Of a DNA stretch of 64,000 bases, positions 23,755 through 32,603 are shown piece after piece (positions within the stretch are counted from its first letter, which is position 1; each line of letters opens with the position of its first letter). Made by a program: the position numbers and the translations under genes. The notes under the pieces were generated by a model. That model made no database searches. It saw only the letters and a list, made by a program, of their open reading frames with translations, and was not told the DNA's origin. Source of the DNA: Pseudoflavonifractor gallinarum (lineage in GTDB: Bacteria; Bacillota; Clostridia; Oscillospirales; Oscillospiraceae); the NCBI RefSeq assembly GCF_014982855.1, contig NZ_JADCKF010000003.1, positions 1-64,000 on the forward strand, read 5' to 3'.

Positions 23755-24098
23755 CTATCCGCTCTCTACCTCCAGGACGTTGTACGTATACAGTTTTGTG
23801 CGGAAGATTAGATAGTGCTTTCCGCTGCGGTGGCGAAACAGGAAGCAGAATTCATCATCCGTGTCCAGATTACGCCAAGCATACCGTACCTTGCCATCAT
23901 TGTCCAGCAATTCACTTTCGCTGCCGAGAGATACAGATCGCCGTTATAGATGTAGGCTTTGGAGCAGATGGAATATCCATCCGTCAGCGGAAACTGCTCG
24001 TCTTGCTGAGGAAATCGGTTCTCCGGCGCAAACATGGCATCATACTGCGCCCACCAGTCCCGATAGCGTTTTTCATGGGCGATGTTTTCAGTGTTCAT
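23755..24098 (-). pseudogene. Frameshifted immunity-type gene
   Basis: From the ATG at 24098 the frame reads MNTENIAHEKRYRDWWAQYD and continues through PLTDGYSICSKAYIYNGDLY. Near 23920 it must change frame to continue as SESELLDNDGKVRYAWRNLD and then DDEFCFLFRHRSGKHYLIFR, ending EVESG at 23755. The second part is clearly protein-like, so one indel broke the gene. The family is not recognised; the pattern (small, acidic, Trp-rich) fits an immunity protein. It overlaps its upstream neighbour by 11 bp. Confidence 0.6.
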
Positions 24099-24379
24099 TG
24101 AGATACCTCGCCAATTTCTTCTCCAGCAGGTCTGTCATATCATTGCAGAGGCGCTTTACTTTGTCCTGCTCATGGATGTAGTACCAAATGGTTTCCTCTC
24201 CGGGGCGGAGCAGGAGCTGGTCGCCGTCTGCTTCTTTCCAGAACTCGCCCAGTACACAATACCGCTCTCCATGGATGGTCAGAGTAAACATCCCGGAAAG
24301 GGAAAGGATCACGCCTGTGGATGCCAGCGGTCAGCAGGAAGAACTCTCGCACCTGGGACAGGAGTGTGAAGTCCAGCAC
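24088..24379 (-). pseudogene. Frameshifted small immunity-type gene
   Basis: A GTG at 24379 opens VLDFTLLSQVREFFLLTAG, and after a frameshift near 24320 the sequence continues GVILSLSGMFTLTIHGERYC and GEFWKEADGDQLLLRPGEET to the stop at 24088. The span is not divisible by three. No family is recognised. It lies seven bases after the stop of the previous gene and overlaps the next one by 11 bp, the normal packing of this array. Confidence 0.58.
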
Positions 24380-24385
24380 GCTTTC

Positions 24386-24829
24386 TTAATTCCCAATCTG
24401 CTCCTCCGTGGCGGCGGGTTGGATCTCATCAGAGGGATCCAGTACCTTTGCCAACGCCTTGGAGAACTTGGGGTATTCGCCAAACAACTCCGGGCTGTTG
24501 GGCTTGAATTCCTTTTGCTTTTCCCGCTGTACTCGCTCCTGCTCTTTGCAGAAAGCCTCCAGCTCGGCCAGATACCGCTCCTGGTAGAGATTGCTGGCCT
24601 CAAATGCTGTGCCGCTCTTTTCCAGAATGGCGATGGCTCCCTTTTGGCTGGTAAGCACCGGGACCCACGGGAAGTCATGCCGGCAGGGTTTCAGTTTCAG
24701 GAATTCACCTCGATTGAGCAAGGTTTCCAGTTCGGACTCATGCTCGTTCTACCAGCTCCGCCAAGTTTCGGGAGTTTCCCGCCCCTCGACTAAGTCCAGG
24801 AGTTTTACTGTTAATACTTCACTATCCAT
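24386..24829 (-). pseudogene. Immunity-type gene with an in-frame TAG
   Basis: From the ATG at 24829 the frame reads MDSEVLTVKLLDLVEGRETP, then ETWRSW and a TAG at 24751-24749, then continues in the same frame NEHESELETLLNRGEFLKLK and onward for about 120 more residues to 24386. All 148 codons are in one frame, so a single substitution made the stop. Restart at an internal start near 24721 could still give the 111-residue C-terminal part. The family is not recognised; the C-terminal half has a charged helix (RYLAELEAFCKEQERVQREK). Confidence 0.6.
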
Positions 24830-24846
24830 AAGGTCACTTCTCCGTT

Positions 24847-25956
24847 TCAGAGGTCGCAGGAATAGAGGCTCATGGCCCCGTAATCGGTGTGCAGGACAAG
24901 TCCGCTCTTGGTAAAGGCAAAATTCACCTGCCGCACCACAAAGGGGTCATCAATGGTGGCCAGCGGCTGGCCGCTGCTGGTATCCCACAGCTCTATGGGG
25001 GAGCTGCCACGATCCTGCTGAACGGCCATCAGGCTGCCCCTTGTCCGCACAATACATGTGTCTGAAAAACTCAGCCCATGCCGGACAGGGAAGGGGAGGG
25101 GAGGGGGCGTTTCCTCTCCGGTCTGGGTCATATAGAACTTGCCGCCCACCGAGAAGCACTGGTCATCCGGGGAGAAGAAGGGATGCCAGCCCTCATTGGG
25201 GATCACTACTTTTTGGGCGGATTTCAGATCGACCAGCACATACTCACCCTCAGTGACGCGGTAGGCCGCTTTGCTCTGCCGGGGAGAGAGCATCCCGAAG
25301 CAGTAATAGGCAAAATTCGAATTCTTAGACTTCTTGCATTTTACCGTTTCCCGCCACACCTCTGTGTTGCTGCCAAAGTCAAAGACGACGATCTCCTCGC
25401 CTGTGTACCACAGGGCCAGGTCGCCGCTGGCATCCAGCATGGTTTTCATGCTGTTTTTCTTGTTGGCAAAGGGTGTGATTTCATGGGTGCGGAGAGAGAA
25501 CTGCTCCAAAAGATAGCTGTTGTTCAGCAGCAGGGTATCATTGGGGCAGAGGACCTGCTCATAGGTCATCCGCTTGGCACCCAGAGAGACCGTTTCAAGG
25601 ATCTCCCCGCTGCCATCGAAGTGATAGAGGGTCTCATCCTCAAAATCTCCGACCACCCTCGTCAGAAAGAAGTCATCCTGTGTGAGGGCGGTAGCCAGCG
25701 GCATGAAGCCGTTGCTGTCCTTGCCGACAAACCGATGGCACCGCGCTTCTCCAACAACGGCGTCAGGATTCTGATAGAAAAATCCTTTCCGCATCTGGCC
25801 CATCATGGCGCTGGCCGCCTTGCTCTTGACCTGGAAGGCGGAGTCGCATAGGATCTCCTTGACCTTCCCGCCATTCAAGCAAGTTCGGATGGTATGTCCG
25901 TCAATTTCGATCCGCCACTGCTTATTTGTGACGGGGTTGAGGAAGGTTCTTTCCAT
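24847..25956 (-). CDS. Beta-propeller-like immunity-array protein
   Basis: 369 residues from an ATG with GGAGGTG nine bases upstream. The N-terminal 60 residues (MERTFLNPVTNKQWRIEIDG, ATIRTC-like strand, MMGQMRKGFFYQ) resemble a WGR-type small beta domain. The rest is a series of strand pairs ending in Trp/Phe-Asp blocks (GEILETVSLGAKRMTYEQVL, DLALWYTGEEIVVFDFGS, GSSPIELWDTSSGQPLATID), suggesting a beta-propeller. No catalytic motif or signal is seen. It is the first intact gene from the distal end. The WGR suggestion is a weak visual impression. Confidence 0.7.
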   Translation of the reverse strand: MERTFLNPVTNKQWRIEIDGHTIRTCLNGGKVKEILCDSAFQVKSKAASAMMGQMRKGFFYQNPDAVVGEARCHRFVGKDSNGFMPLATALTQDDFFLTRVVGDFEDETLYHFDGSGEILETVSLGAKRMTYEQVLCPNDTLLLNNSYLLEQFSLRTHEITPFANKKNSMKTMLDASGDLALWYTGEEIVVFDFGSNTEVWRETVKCKKSKNSNFAYYCFGMLSPRQSKAAYRVTEGEYVLVDLKSAQKVVIPNEGWHPFFSPDDQCFSVGGKFYMTQTGEETPPPLPFPVRHGLSFSDTCIVRTRGSLMAVQQDRGSSPIELWDTSSGQPLATIDDPFVVRQVNFAFTKSGLVLHTDYGAMSLYSCDL

Positions 25957-25975
25957 TGGCGCAGACACCTCCTTC

Positions 25976-26839
25976 TCAATCAAAATCCATCCAGACCAGG
26001 TGTTTCCCGCAGTGGAGGCACTGGAACAGATAGCGTTGCAGATGCCCGCCATTGACGGATTCCTGAATCATTTCCTTCTGCTCATCGTCCCACATGGGAT
26101 CGTCCAGCACATCCTCCAGCACACCCAGCGCCCGCAGTTCTCTGGCACCCACATGGCCAAGATAGGCGCAGTAGTCGCCGCAGTGGGCGCGCCAGTATTC
26201 CTGCTGCCAGCCACAGTAGCCAGGAGTTCGGTGGATGAGCTCGTCCAGCTTCTCCGGATCGTTTACGCCATCATCCAGTGCGAAATCGTCCTGAAAGCTA
26301 CCGTCATATTTTCGGGCCGCCTCGCCGCTGGAAATACACTCCGGGCACAGATACTTAATATCCTCCACAGCGTAAAAGGGGCCTGTATAGAAAATATGGG
26401 TCGTCTTGCCGCAGCAGTCGCAGGCAACGCCATCCGCGGACTCCTCAAAAGCGCCGGTTTCCAGAGGGTTGGGGTGATACCGGAAGGTGGGCAGACCCAG
26501 CTGGGCCTGCCGCTCCTTCTCTTTCTGCTTTTCCTCCGGCGTTTTGGGATTGGGGAGAGCATAATGATTGCCCCATCTTTCTGCATAGTCCTTCAGCGTG
26601 CCCAGCCGCTTGAGTGTCTTTTTATCGGAACGATTTCCGATTTGGCAGAGCAGTTCGTAGGCATCCTTCTTAAAGTCCAGCAGATCATACACATCCACCA
26701 GCACTTCCTTGGCCTGCTTGTCTTCCGACAGCTCCAGTTTCTCCTTAAAAGTATAGAGAGCGCGGACACTGTCCGGATTTCCTTTTGTCTCCCGAAACTG
26801 TTTTTGGAGTTCAATATATCGCTTCCGATATTCGTTCAT
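25976..26839 (-). CDS. CbrC-family protein (UPF0167)
   Basis: A 287-residue protein. The C-terminal two thirds are CbrC-like: LPTFRYHPNPLETGAFEESA, then two zinc-type cysteine pairs in CDCCGKTTHIFYTGPFY and YLCPECISSGEAARKYDGSF, and a third pair in FQCLHCGKHLVWMD at the end. The N-terminal 100 residues are helical (EYRKRYIELQKQFRETKGNP). CbrC relatives influence colicin tolerance in enterobacteria and occur widely in polyimmunity loci, so a protective role against a toxin is likely but not shown. The ATG at 26839 is preferred to the GTG six bases upstream. Confidence 0.85.
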   Translation of the reverse strand: MNEYRKRYIELQKQFRETKGNPDSVRALYTFKEKLELSEDKQAKEVLVDVYDLLDFKKDAYELLCQIGNRSDKKTLKRLGTLKDYAERWGNHYALPNPKTPEEKQKEKERQAQLGLPTFRYHPNPLETGAFEESADGVACDCCGKTTHIFYTGPFYAVEDIKYLCPECISSGEAARKYDGSFQDDFALDDGVNDPEKLDELIHRTPGYCGWQQEYWRAHCGDYCAYLGHVGARELRALGVLEDVLDDPMWDDEQKEMIQESVNGGHLQRYLFQCLHCGKHLVWMDFD

Positions 26840-26854
26840 GGTCACAATCTCCCA

Positions 26855-29800
26855 TCAATCCCACCAGAAATACCAGACGGTGGACTGCCGCAGCGCATCC
26901 GCCAAAGCACCTACGGTGGCGTCCTCCGGCCCTTGATCGATCACATCGGGACAGAAGCCGTACAGCTCCACTGCCGCATCCATGGCTTTCTCCTCAGGAA
27001 CAGGGGAGGGAAGGGCAAATTCCAATTCGTCATGGGTTATGGCGGCGGGCACCGCGCCATACTGCTCGAACCAGTATTTGGCCGCAGCCATCAGCTCTGG
27101 TGTGTCGGGGCAGTCATTCCAGTTTCCGAAGGGCAGGTAGGCGAAGATCTCCCAGGGATTCTTCACCGGGATCTTGGCCAGAATAAGGGGATAGGTCATA
27201 TCGTTGTCAGAATTCCAGTAGCAGGAGAAACGGTCATTATCATGGCCGCCCTCCATCTCGCCCAGGATCTCCTCATCCCAGTCCATATCGTCATCCTCGG
27301 CTTCTTCCTTGCGCTGGACGGTCAATTTCTCCATAACCGCCTTTCCGTCCTTAATGGGGGCGGAGAGCATCTTCTTCCGGTATTCGGCCACCTTGTCCGG
27401 GTCAAAGGCATAGTCATCCTCTCCATCGCTGTCCGGGTCGGAATTCATAATCAGGCACTCCCACAGGATTTCATCGTCCGCCTTGATGAGCACCGGCACA
27501 AAGCCTTCCTGGGCGCTGTCCCGCTTGGCATAGCTGTAAGCTGCCATGATGGGGTCATCGTCCTTCATAGTGGGGAAATAGGTGCATTCACAGTCCAGAT
27601 ACTCCATCAAAGCCTTGGCCAGTTCAGAAGGCTCCAACGTGTCCTCGTCGAAGTCCTGTCCCTGCCAGTTGGCAAAGCGTTCTTCGATCACCTCTGCCAT
27701 GGCCTGATAGTAGTCCTCGTCAAAGGGGATAAACAGATAGGCTTCATCCTGGAACTCGCCGGAGTGATACTGCTCTGAGCCGAAATATTCCAAGGCATAG
27801 TTATCAATGTCACTGGGGAAGTATGGGCTGTCCGGCTCTCCATAGTAGTAGGAGGCAAACGCCCGGCCCTTTTGATTGAATAGAGAGCCAACCAGCTGCC
27901 CATCCAGCTCGTCCCGGAGAAAGGCCCGCAGGTCCACACTGGCAGGATCAACCTTGATTTTCTGTACCACCTCGCTGTATTCTGTGAGGAATTCTTCGCC
28001 CATCAGGTCATGCTCCATGCACCAGCGCAGGTAAATGGCCATGTGGTTATAGGCGGTGATCTCATCCACCGGCAGTTCCTTTTCCTGAATGGATTCCAGG
28101 TGCCAGTCCGCATCGTCCATTTCCACCACATAGTCGTCCTCATCATCCCCGCTGCAAAGGGGGCCTCTGGTGATGACATCCTGACGATCAGGCTCCACTA
28201 CAAAGCTGACGCCGTCCATTTTGCCCAGCAGGGCTTCCGCATCATGGGTCAGTTTATATTCCAGCTCGTCTCGGTAGAGGGGGACCACCTGATAAAAGTT
28301 GACCTCCTCGCCGCCCGGCAGGATGCAGACTTCGCTGCCATCTTCCGTGTCCTGAGGACCGGTCAGAATGGCGGCGCAGAGCTTTGTATTTTCCGCAAAG
28401 TCCTCCTCATTGTCCATGGTGTGGCCGAAGCCCAGCCAGGTATCGCTGGCAATGGGCAGGCGGGCCAGGGTTTTCAGCAGACGGATGGGCCAGTACCACC
28501 GCTCATTCTGCAGATCCTCATGCTCCAGCTTCCAGTCCTTCGGCAGAGCGATGGCCAGCTCCGCCCGCTCCAATTTATATTCGGCCAGTTCCTCCGGTAC
28601 ATTCATCCGGTGGGTAGCCATGCCCATCGTAACCAGCGTGTAGTAGTCCCTTTCCTCCGAAGGCGGAACAACGCAGATGTCCACATGGATGTCCGGGGAG
28701 ACTAGCTCGTGGAACACATTCTCGAATTTGCCGAAATACTGCTGGATGTGCCCCTCGACGCCTTCCATCTCCTCCTCAGTGTAGACCTCGGGAACACCGA
28801 ATTCCTCATCCTGGGACTCTCTGTCCTCATCGCCGCCATCCGGGTTGCCATCCGATGACGCCCAGGAGATTTTCAGGGTCATCTGTTCCTCCGGCAGTCC
28901 GACACCAGGGCTGCGGGTGATGGTGTGCTTATCATCCTCCGCAAAACCGATGGTCTCTCCGTCATGAAGTTCCACATCATTCTCCAGCACATAGGACACA
29001 AGGCTGGCCAGGAAGTCCCGGAGACTGTTCGGGTCGGCATCGACGCCCAACACCTCTATCTCGTCTTTGCCGAACACATCCATGCCGTAGGTGTAGCCAT
29101 TCATGCCATGCTCATCCCGCCAGAGACCAAACCAGATCCAGTTGAAGATGGGCAGTTCGTCCTCCCGCATCATGTCGGCAAAGCCCTCATAGAACCGGGG
29201 TTCAAACACCACACCGCTGGTGTAGATGCCGGTGGCATATTTCTGGCGGCAGCAGGCGGCCACCATCTTGGTGAACAGCTTACCCTTTTCCAGCAGATCC
29301 TCCTCTTTGCCCAGCACTGCTACCATCAGGTGGGCGCTGTGCTCCTTGGCAACCTTGACCGCATCCTTCCACATATAGTTGTTTTCCGCGTTGGCCTCGG
29401 CCTCGCCGCCGGGGATGGGATAGCTATTCAGGCTGACGGCGGCGAGTATATCGCCTACTTCAAAGACCAGCGCGTCGTCGTCCTTCTCCTCGCTGGCGTC
29501 GTATTCCTCCACGGCGACGTCCCACTTTTCCTTCATGTCCCGGATGAACTGCTCTTTGTCCCATTCTCCCTTGGACAGCAGCACAAAGCCAGTGAAGACG
29601 TCTGTGTGATCCGTGTCACTCTCGCCCTCATCTGCCGGGTCCAGCTCGCTGACTCGCTCCTCGTCATCCGACTCTTCCACGGGCGGCGTTTTCAGGTTTA
29701 CTGTGCCTGCCTCCCGGCGGAAGGTATGGAAAGTGGCCCAGGGGAGGTCGCTGTCCTCGAAGAACTTCTTTGCCATCTGGAGCGCCGTACGGATGTCCCA

Positions 29801-32017
29801 GGCGATGAAGTCTACATAGCCGCAAAAGAGGCCGGTGGCTCCGCCGGTGAGGGTGAGCACCTCCGGGCCGTCACCGGTGGTGAACAATTCTTCCAGCTTG
29901 TCCCGGAAGTCAAAGATCTTCTCCGTTCCTTCCTCCTCCCGCAAGGTATCCAGGGGATAGCAGAAGAAGCCCGCTACCGCTCCGTCGGCATGAAGAGCGT
30001 CCATGAAGTCATTGTCGGCATTCAGATAGCCGTTGATCAGGGGCGCACAGCAAGTGGAGCCCACTATGGTATCCAGCCGCCAGTCGGCGTCCGGGTCTTC
30101 ATTGGGTTTCATTTCGTAGCCAAGGTAGCTCTCCAGATAGGATTCCGGGGCGGTGGAGAGTTCCAGACCCCGCTCCTTCAGCTTGTCCGGCAGTTGGGAC
30201 ATGGAGATGGAGGGCTCTGCCTTGGGCTCCTCCAGCACATCGAAATCGTCAATGTACCGCATGTGGGAGATCTCGCCCAGCACTTGGTCGGTGAGGGTGG
30301 TGAGCATCCACCAGACTCGGCCTTCCGCCTCCCGGAGCATGGGCAGAAGCTTTTCGCAGTAGGCGGAAATGGCAAAGCTGTTTTCGCCCTGTTCCTCCAA
30401 CCAGATCTGCACATCCTCCCCTGAAACCTCATAGCCATCATCAGTCCGAAGACCGATGTTCTGGATGGACTGACGGCCCACCAGGATGTTCCAGTGCTCC
30501 AGCACCTCCTTGGGGGCGTGCTTCTGGAAGTAGATCAGCTCAAACAGCTTGACCTTGTCACCCTCCGGGGTGAGGATCAGCTCGTACTTCTCGCCGTTGA
30601 AGCCCATCTCGAAAGAGATTTCATCAAAAACCAGATTCAACGTTTCCTGCATTTGGGCCACGAGTTCTGCGCCGCGGGTGTGATCTTTGTCCTCGTCCAT
30701 CATCTGGCGCAATTCTGCTTCCATCTCGGCAAAGGTTTCACACCAGTCCTTTGTCCTTTCCCGGAAGCACTCCGAGAACTGTGGCAGAGAAATCCCCTTC
30801 TTGCACCAGTCGATCAGCTGCATGGTATCCTCGTCACCAGGGCGGGCCTCCAATGCCTTTTCAAAATACCGCAGGGCACGTCCCTCCTGATCCAGGTAAA
30901 AGTAAGCGTAACCCATGCGGAAGTTCCAGCAGTGGTCGCCCTCAAAGTATTCCTCATGGGGCTTGAGAAGAGAGATGGCCTTTTTGAGCATATCTCTGCC
31001 GCCTGCTTTGTATGGATCTGCCAGATTGTTATAGGCCCGGGCCAGCTCACTGTCCATCTCCGGGGTGCATTCCTGGGCAGGGATGGCCTCCAGCGCATCA
31101 AGGATCTTCTGGTACTCGTTGTTTTCATTCCACTTCTGGCACTGCTCCAAAATGTCCATATCCGATTCCTCCTCGTCCTCATCCGGTTTCCAGTCTTTGA
31201 TCTGCTGGAACACGCCATTTTCATCTCGCTCAAAGACGCAGGGGGCGGGCGTATGCAGCAGCGGGATAATGTCGGGGTCGTCGTTGCAGATGGTGTTGAG
31301 GCCGTAGATTCCAGCGTTGTTTGGGTCGTCCATGTACTCGTCGCTCTCGTCACCGGCGGTGAAGCGCCAGCCGCTGTCCCAGTCGCCGTCCGGCTCCTCC
31401 CGGTAGCAGTATCCGACTTTGCAGCCCTCCACCGTGATGCGGTTGGTGGCGATACAACCATTGGCTTCCTCCCAGTCTGGGAGCAGAATCTTCATGTCCT
31501 CTGCTTTCACATGGAAGCTGCGGTTGCGGCCGGCGGCCTCGTACAGCTCCTTCCGCAGCGCCTCTACATCCCAAGCCATCTCTTGGATTTCCTCGTCGTC
31601 CATCATTTCATGGAGGTCATAGGACAGGGGATCATGGGCAAAATCCGCCAGGGCCTTGTTCATGGCGTCGTGTTCCTCTGGCGTGGCGGTGATGCGGATG
31701 CGGCGGGAGGGGGTGTTGTACTCGTCCAGATCCTGGAGGTTCACACTGCCGCTGACACTGCACTCCAGCAGGATGGCGGCCAGGTCGGTGACCACATCAA
31801 TGGCGAAGTGAAAGTCCATCTCCACGCCATTGGAGTGGGTGAACTCCAGATACTCCACAGTTTGGTGGAAGTCCCAGTTTTGTTTGTCCAGTCCGATCTT
31901 GGTAAAAATCTCGCTGAGGGGGATTTCTTCTTTCTTTTGGTCTTCCAAAAACGCCACAAGGTTCAGACTGTCATCCGAGCCTCCAATAAAATTGCCCCAG
32001 TATTTTTTGGTATACAT
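26855..32017 (-). CDS. Giant multidomain polyimmunity protein
   Basis: 1720 residues, very acidic. Modules I can place: DUF2185-like at about 165-275 (NRITVEGCKVGYCYREEP, WRFTAGDESDEYMDDPNNAG); TPR-like helices 290-410; an unplaced region 600-775 with FCGYVDFIAWDIRTALQMAK; DUF4261-like about 808-1065 (TGFVLLSKGEWDKEQF to the strand WIWFGLWRDE); SUFU-like about 1100-1290 (GMATHRMNVPEELAEYKLER AELAIALP); a region from 1330 (YNHMAIYLRWCMEHDLMGEE); and DUF4253-like at the C-terminus (IFAYLPFGNWNDCPDTPELM, TVWYFWWD). Each of these families is known from immunity proteins against polymorphic toxins. No signal or membrane segment, so it is cytoplasmic. It is the largest gene of the array. Confidence 0.85.
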   Translation of the reverse strand: MYTKKYWGNFIGGSDDSLNLVAFLEDQKKEEIPLSEIFTKIGLDKQNWDFHQTVEYLEFTHSNGVEMDFHFAIDVVTDLAAILLECSVSGSVNLQDLDEYNTPSRRIRITATPEEHDAMNKALADFAHDPLSYDLHEMMDDEEIQEMAWDVEALRKELYEAAGRNRSFHVKAEDMKILLPDWEEANGCIATNRITVEGCKVGYCYREEPDGDWDSGWRFTAGDESDEYMDDPNNAGIYGLNTICNDDPDIIPLLHTPAPCVFERDENGVFQQIKDWKPDEDEEESDMDILEQCQKWNENNEYQKILDALEAIPAQECTPEMDSELARAYNNLADPYKAGGRDMLKKAISLLKPHEEYFEGDHCWNFRMGYAYFYLDQEGRALRYFEKALEARPGDEDTMQLIDWCKKGISLPQFSECFRERTKDWCETFAEMEAELRQMMDEDKDHTRGAELVAQMQETLNLVFDEISFEMGFNGEKYELILTPEGDKVKLFELIYFQKHAPKEVLEHWNILVGRQSIQNIGLRTDDGYEVSGEDVQIWLEEQGENSFAISAYCEKLLPMLREAEGRVWWMLTTLTDQVLGEISHMRYIDDFDVLEEPKAEPSISMSQLPDKLKERGLELSTAPESYLESYLGYEMKPNEDPDADWRLDTIVGSTCCAPLINGYLNADNDFMDALHADGAVAGFFCYPLDTLREEEGTEKIFDFRDKLEELFTTGDGPEVLTLTGGATGLFCGYVDFIAWDIRTALQMAKKFFEDSDLPWATFHTFRREAGTVNLKTPPVEESDDEERVSELDPADEGESDTDHTDVFTGFVLLSKGEWDKEQFIRDMKEKWDVAVEEYDASEEKDDDALVFEVGDILAAVSLNSYPIPGGEAEANAENNYMWKDAVKVAKEHSAHLMVAVLGKEEDLLEKGKLFTKMVAACCRQKYATGIYTSGVVFEPRFYEGFADMMREDELPIFNWIWFGLWRDEHGMNGYTYGMDVFGKDEIEVLGVDADPNSLRDFLASLVSYVLENDVELHDGETIGFAEDDKHTITRSPGVGLPEEQMTLKISWASSDGNPDGGDEDRESQDEEFGVPEVYTEEEMEGVEGHIQQYFGKFENVFHELVSPDIHVDICVVPPSEERDYYTLVTMGMATHRMNVPEELAEYKLERAELAIALPKDWKLEHEDLQNERWYWPIRLLKTLARLPIASDTWLGFGHTMDNEEDFAENTKLCAAILTGPQDTEDGSEVCILPGGEEVNFYQVVPLYRDELEYKLTHDAEALLGKMDGVSFVVEPDRQDVITRGPLCSGDDEDDYVVEMDDADWHLESIQEKELPVDEITAYNHMAIYLRWCMEHDLMGEEFLTEYSEVVQKIKVDPASVDLRAFLRDELDGQLVGSLFNQKGRAFASYYYGEPDSPYFPSDIDNYALEYFGSEQYHSGEFQDEAYLFIPFDEDYYQAMAEVIEERFANWQGQDFDEDTLEPSELAKALMEYLDCECTYFPTMKDDDPIMAAYSYAKRDSAQEGFVPVLIKADDEILWECLIMNSDPDSDGEDDYAFDPDKVAEYRKKMLSAPIKDGKAVMEKLTVQRKEEAEDDDMDWDEEILGEMEGGHDNDRFSCYWNSDNDMTYPLILAKIPVKNPWEIFAYLPFGNWNDCPDTPELMAAAKYWFEQYGAVPAAITHDELEFALPSPVPEEKAMDAAVELYGFCPDVIDQGPEDATVGALADALRQSTVWYFWWD

Positions 32018-32032
32018 CTGTCACGCCTCCTT

Positions 32033-32131
32033 TTATTCCGGCCAATCGCTCATGGCCGGGGTCCACTTCGTATAGGAGGCCGCCGGTTCTCCCTCCGGTG
32101 CGCCCTCCCAAAAGAGCTTGATATACTCCAT
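32033..32131 (-). CDS. Very small ORF, possible truncated DUF6881-like protein
   Basis: 32 codons opening MEYIKLFWEGAPEGEPAASY and ending SDWPE, with AAGGAG ahead of the ATG. The first residues resemble DUF6881 proteins, which start with a similar YIKxxW stretch but are about three times longer. It may therefore be the surviving N-terminus of a degraded array gene or a genuine micro-protein. The stop lies 16 bases before the giant gene. Confidence 0.45.
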   Translation of the reverse strand: MEYIKLFWEGAPEGEPAASYTKWTPAMSDWPE

Positions 32132-32153
32132 CCTGATACCACTCCTTGAGATT

Positions 32154-32603
32154 TCATGAACCAAGCTGTCCCGCATTTACTGGGTGGAAGATCCTGCGGC
32201 CTGCCAGCACCTCCTCCAGCTTTTTGGCCAGCGCCTCCACAATGGCGTGGCAGGGATTTTCGTAGCCAACGATCTCCAGCTTTTGCAGCTCGACGCAGTG
32301 GAGCGTTCCATAGAAGCCCAGCATGAAGTCCGTCAATTCAGCAATCATCTGGTAGCCTTCCATGTTGCTCACATCCGTCTGACCTTCTTTTGCGGTCATC
32401 AGCCCAATGATCCCCACCGCCACGGTAAAGGCACCGCAGCAGGAATGCTCGGTCTGCATCCCAAGGCCCATGACGGAGAACATTTTCCGGGTCTCCTCGG
32501 ACAAATTCAGATGGTAATATTCATTGCAGGCCATGAACATGGCCTCAGCGCAGGTCAGTTCCGTGCCGATGTGGTAGTGGTTGACCAGTTCATAGAGTTT
32601 CAT
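32154..32603 (-). CDS. C_GCAxxG_C_C-type redox protein
   Basis: 149 residues with the cysteine layout of the C_GCAxxG_C_C family: LTCAEAMFMACNEYYHLNL, HSCCGAFTVAVGIIGLM, CHAIVEAL. These proteins are predicted to bind a metal or act in redox reactions. The usual GCAxxG core appears as CCGAFTVAVG, a variant. The ATG at 32603 overlaps the NADAR stop (ATGA); earlier in-frame codons lie inside that gene. The frame is intact. An enzyme-like protein is unusual in an otherwise immunity-type array, and it may act with the NADAR protein. Confidence 0.75.
   Translation of the reverse strand: MKLYELVNHYHIGTELTCAEAMFMACNEYYHLNLSEETRKMFSVMGLGMQTEHSCCGAFTVAVGIIGLMTAKEGQTDVSNMEGYQMIAELTDFMLGFYGTLHCVELQKLEIVGYENPCHAIVEALAKKLEEVLAGRRIFHPVNAGQLGS

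Noticed and set aside
25805-27778. 657-codon plus-strand frame, and similar long frames at 28925-30424 and 30494-32149
   Set aside because: All lie opposite the CbrC-like and giant polyimmunity genes, lack ribosome sites and show no motif; the minus-strand products have clear domains.
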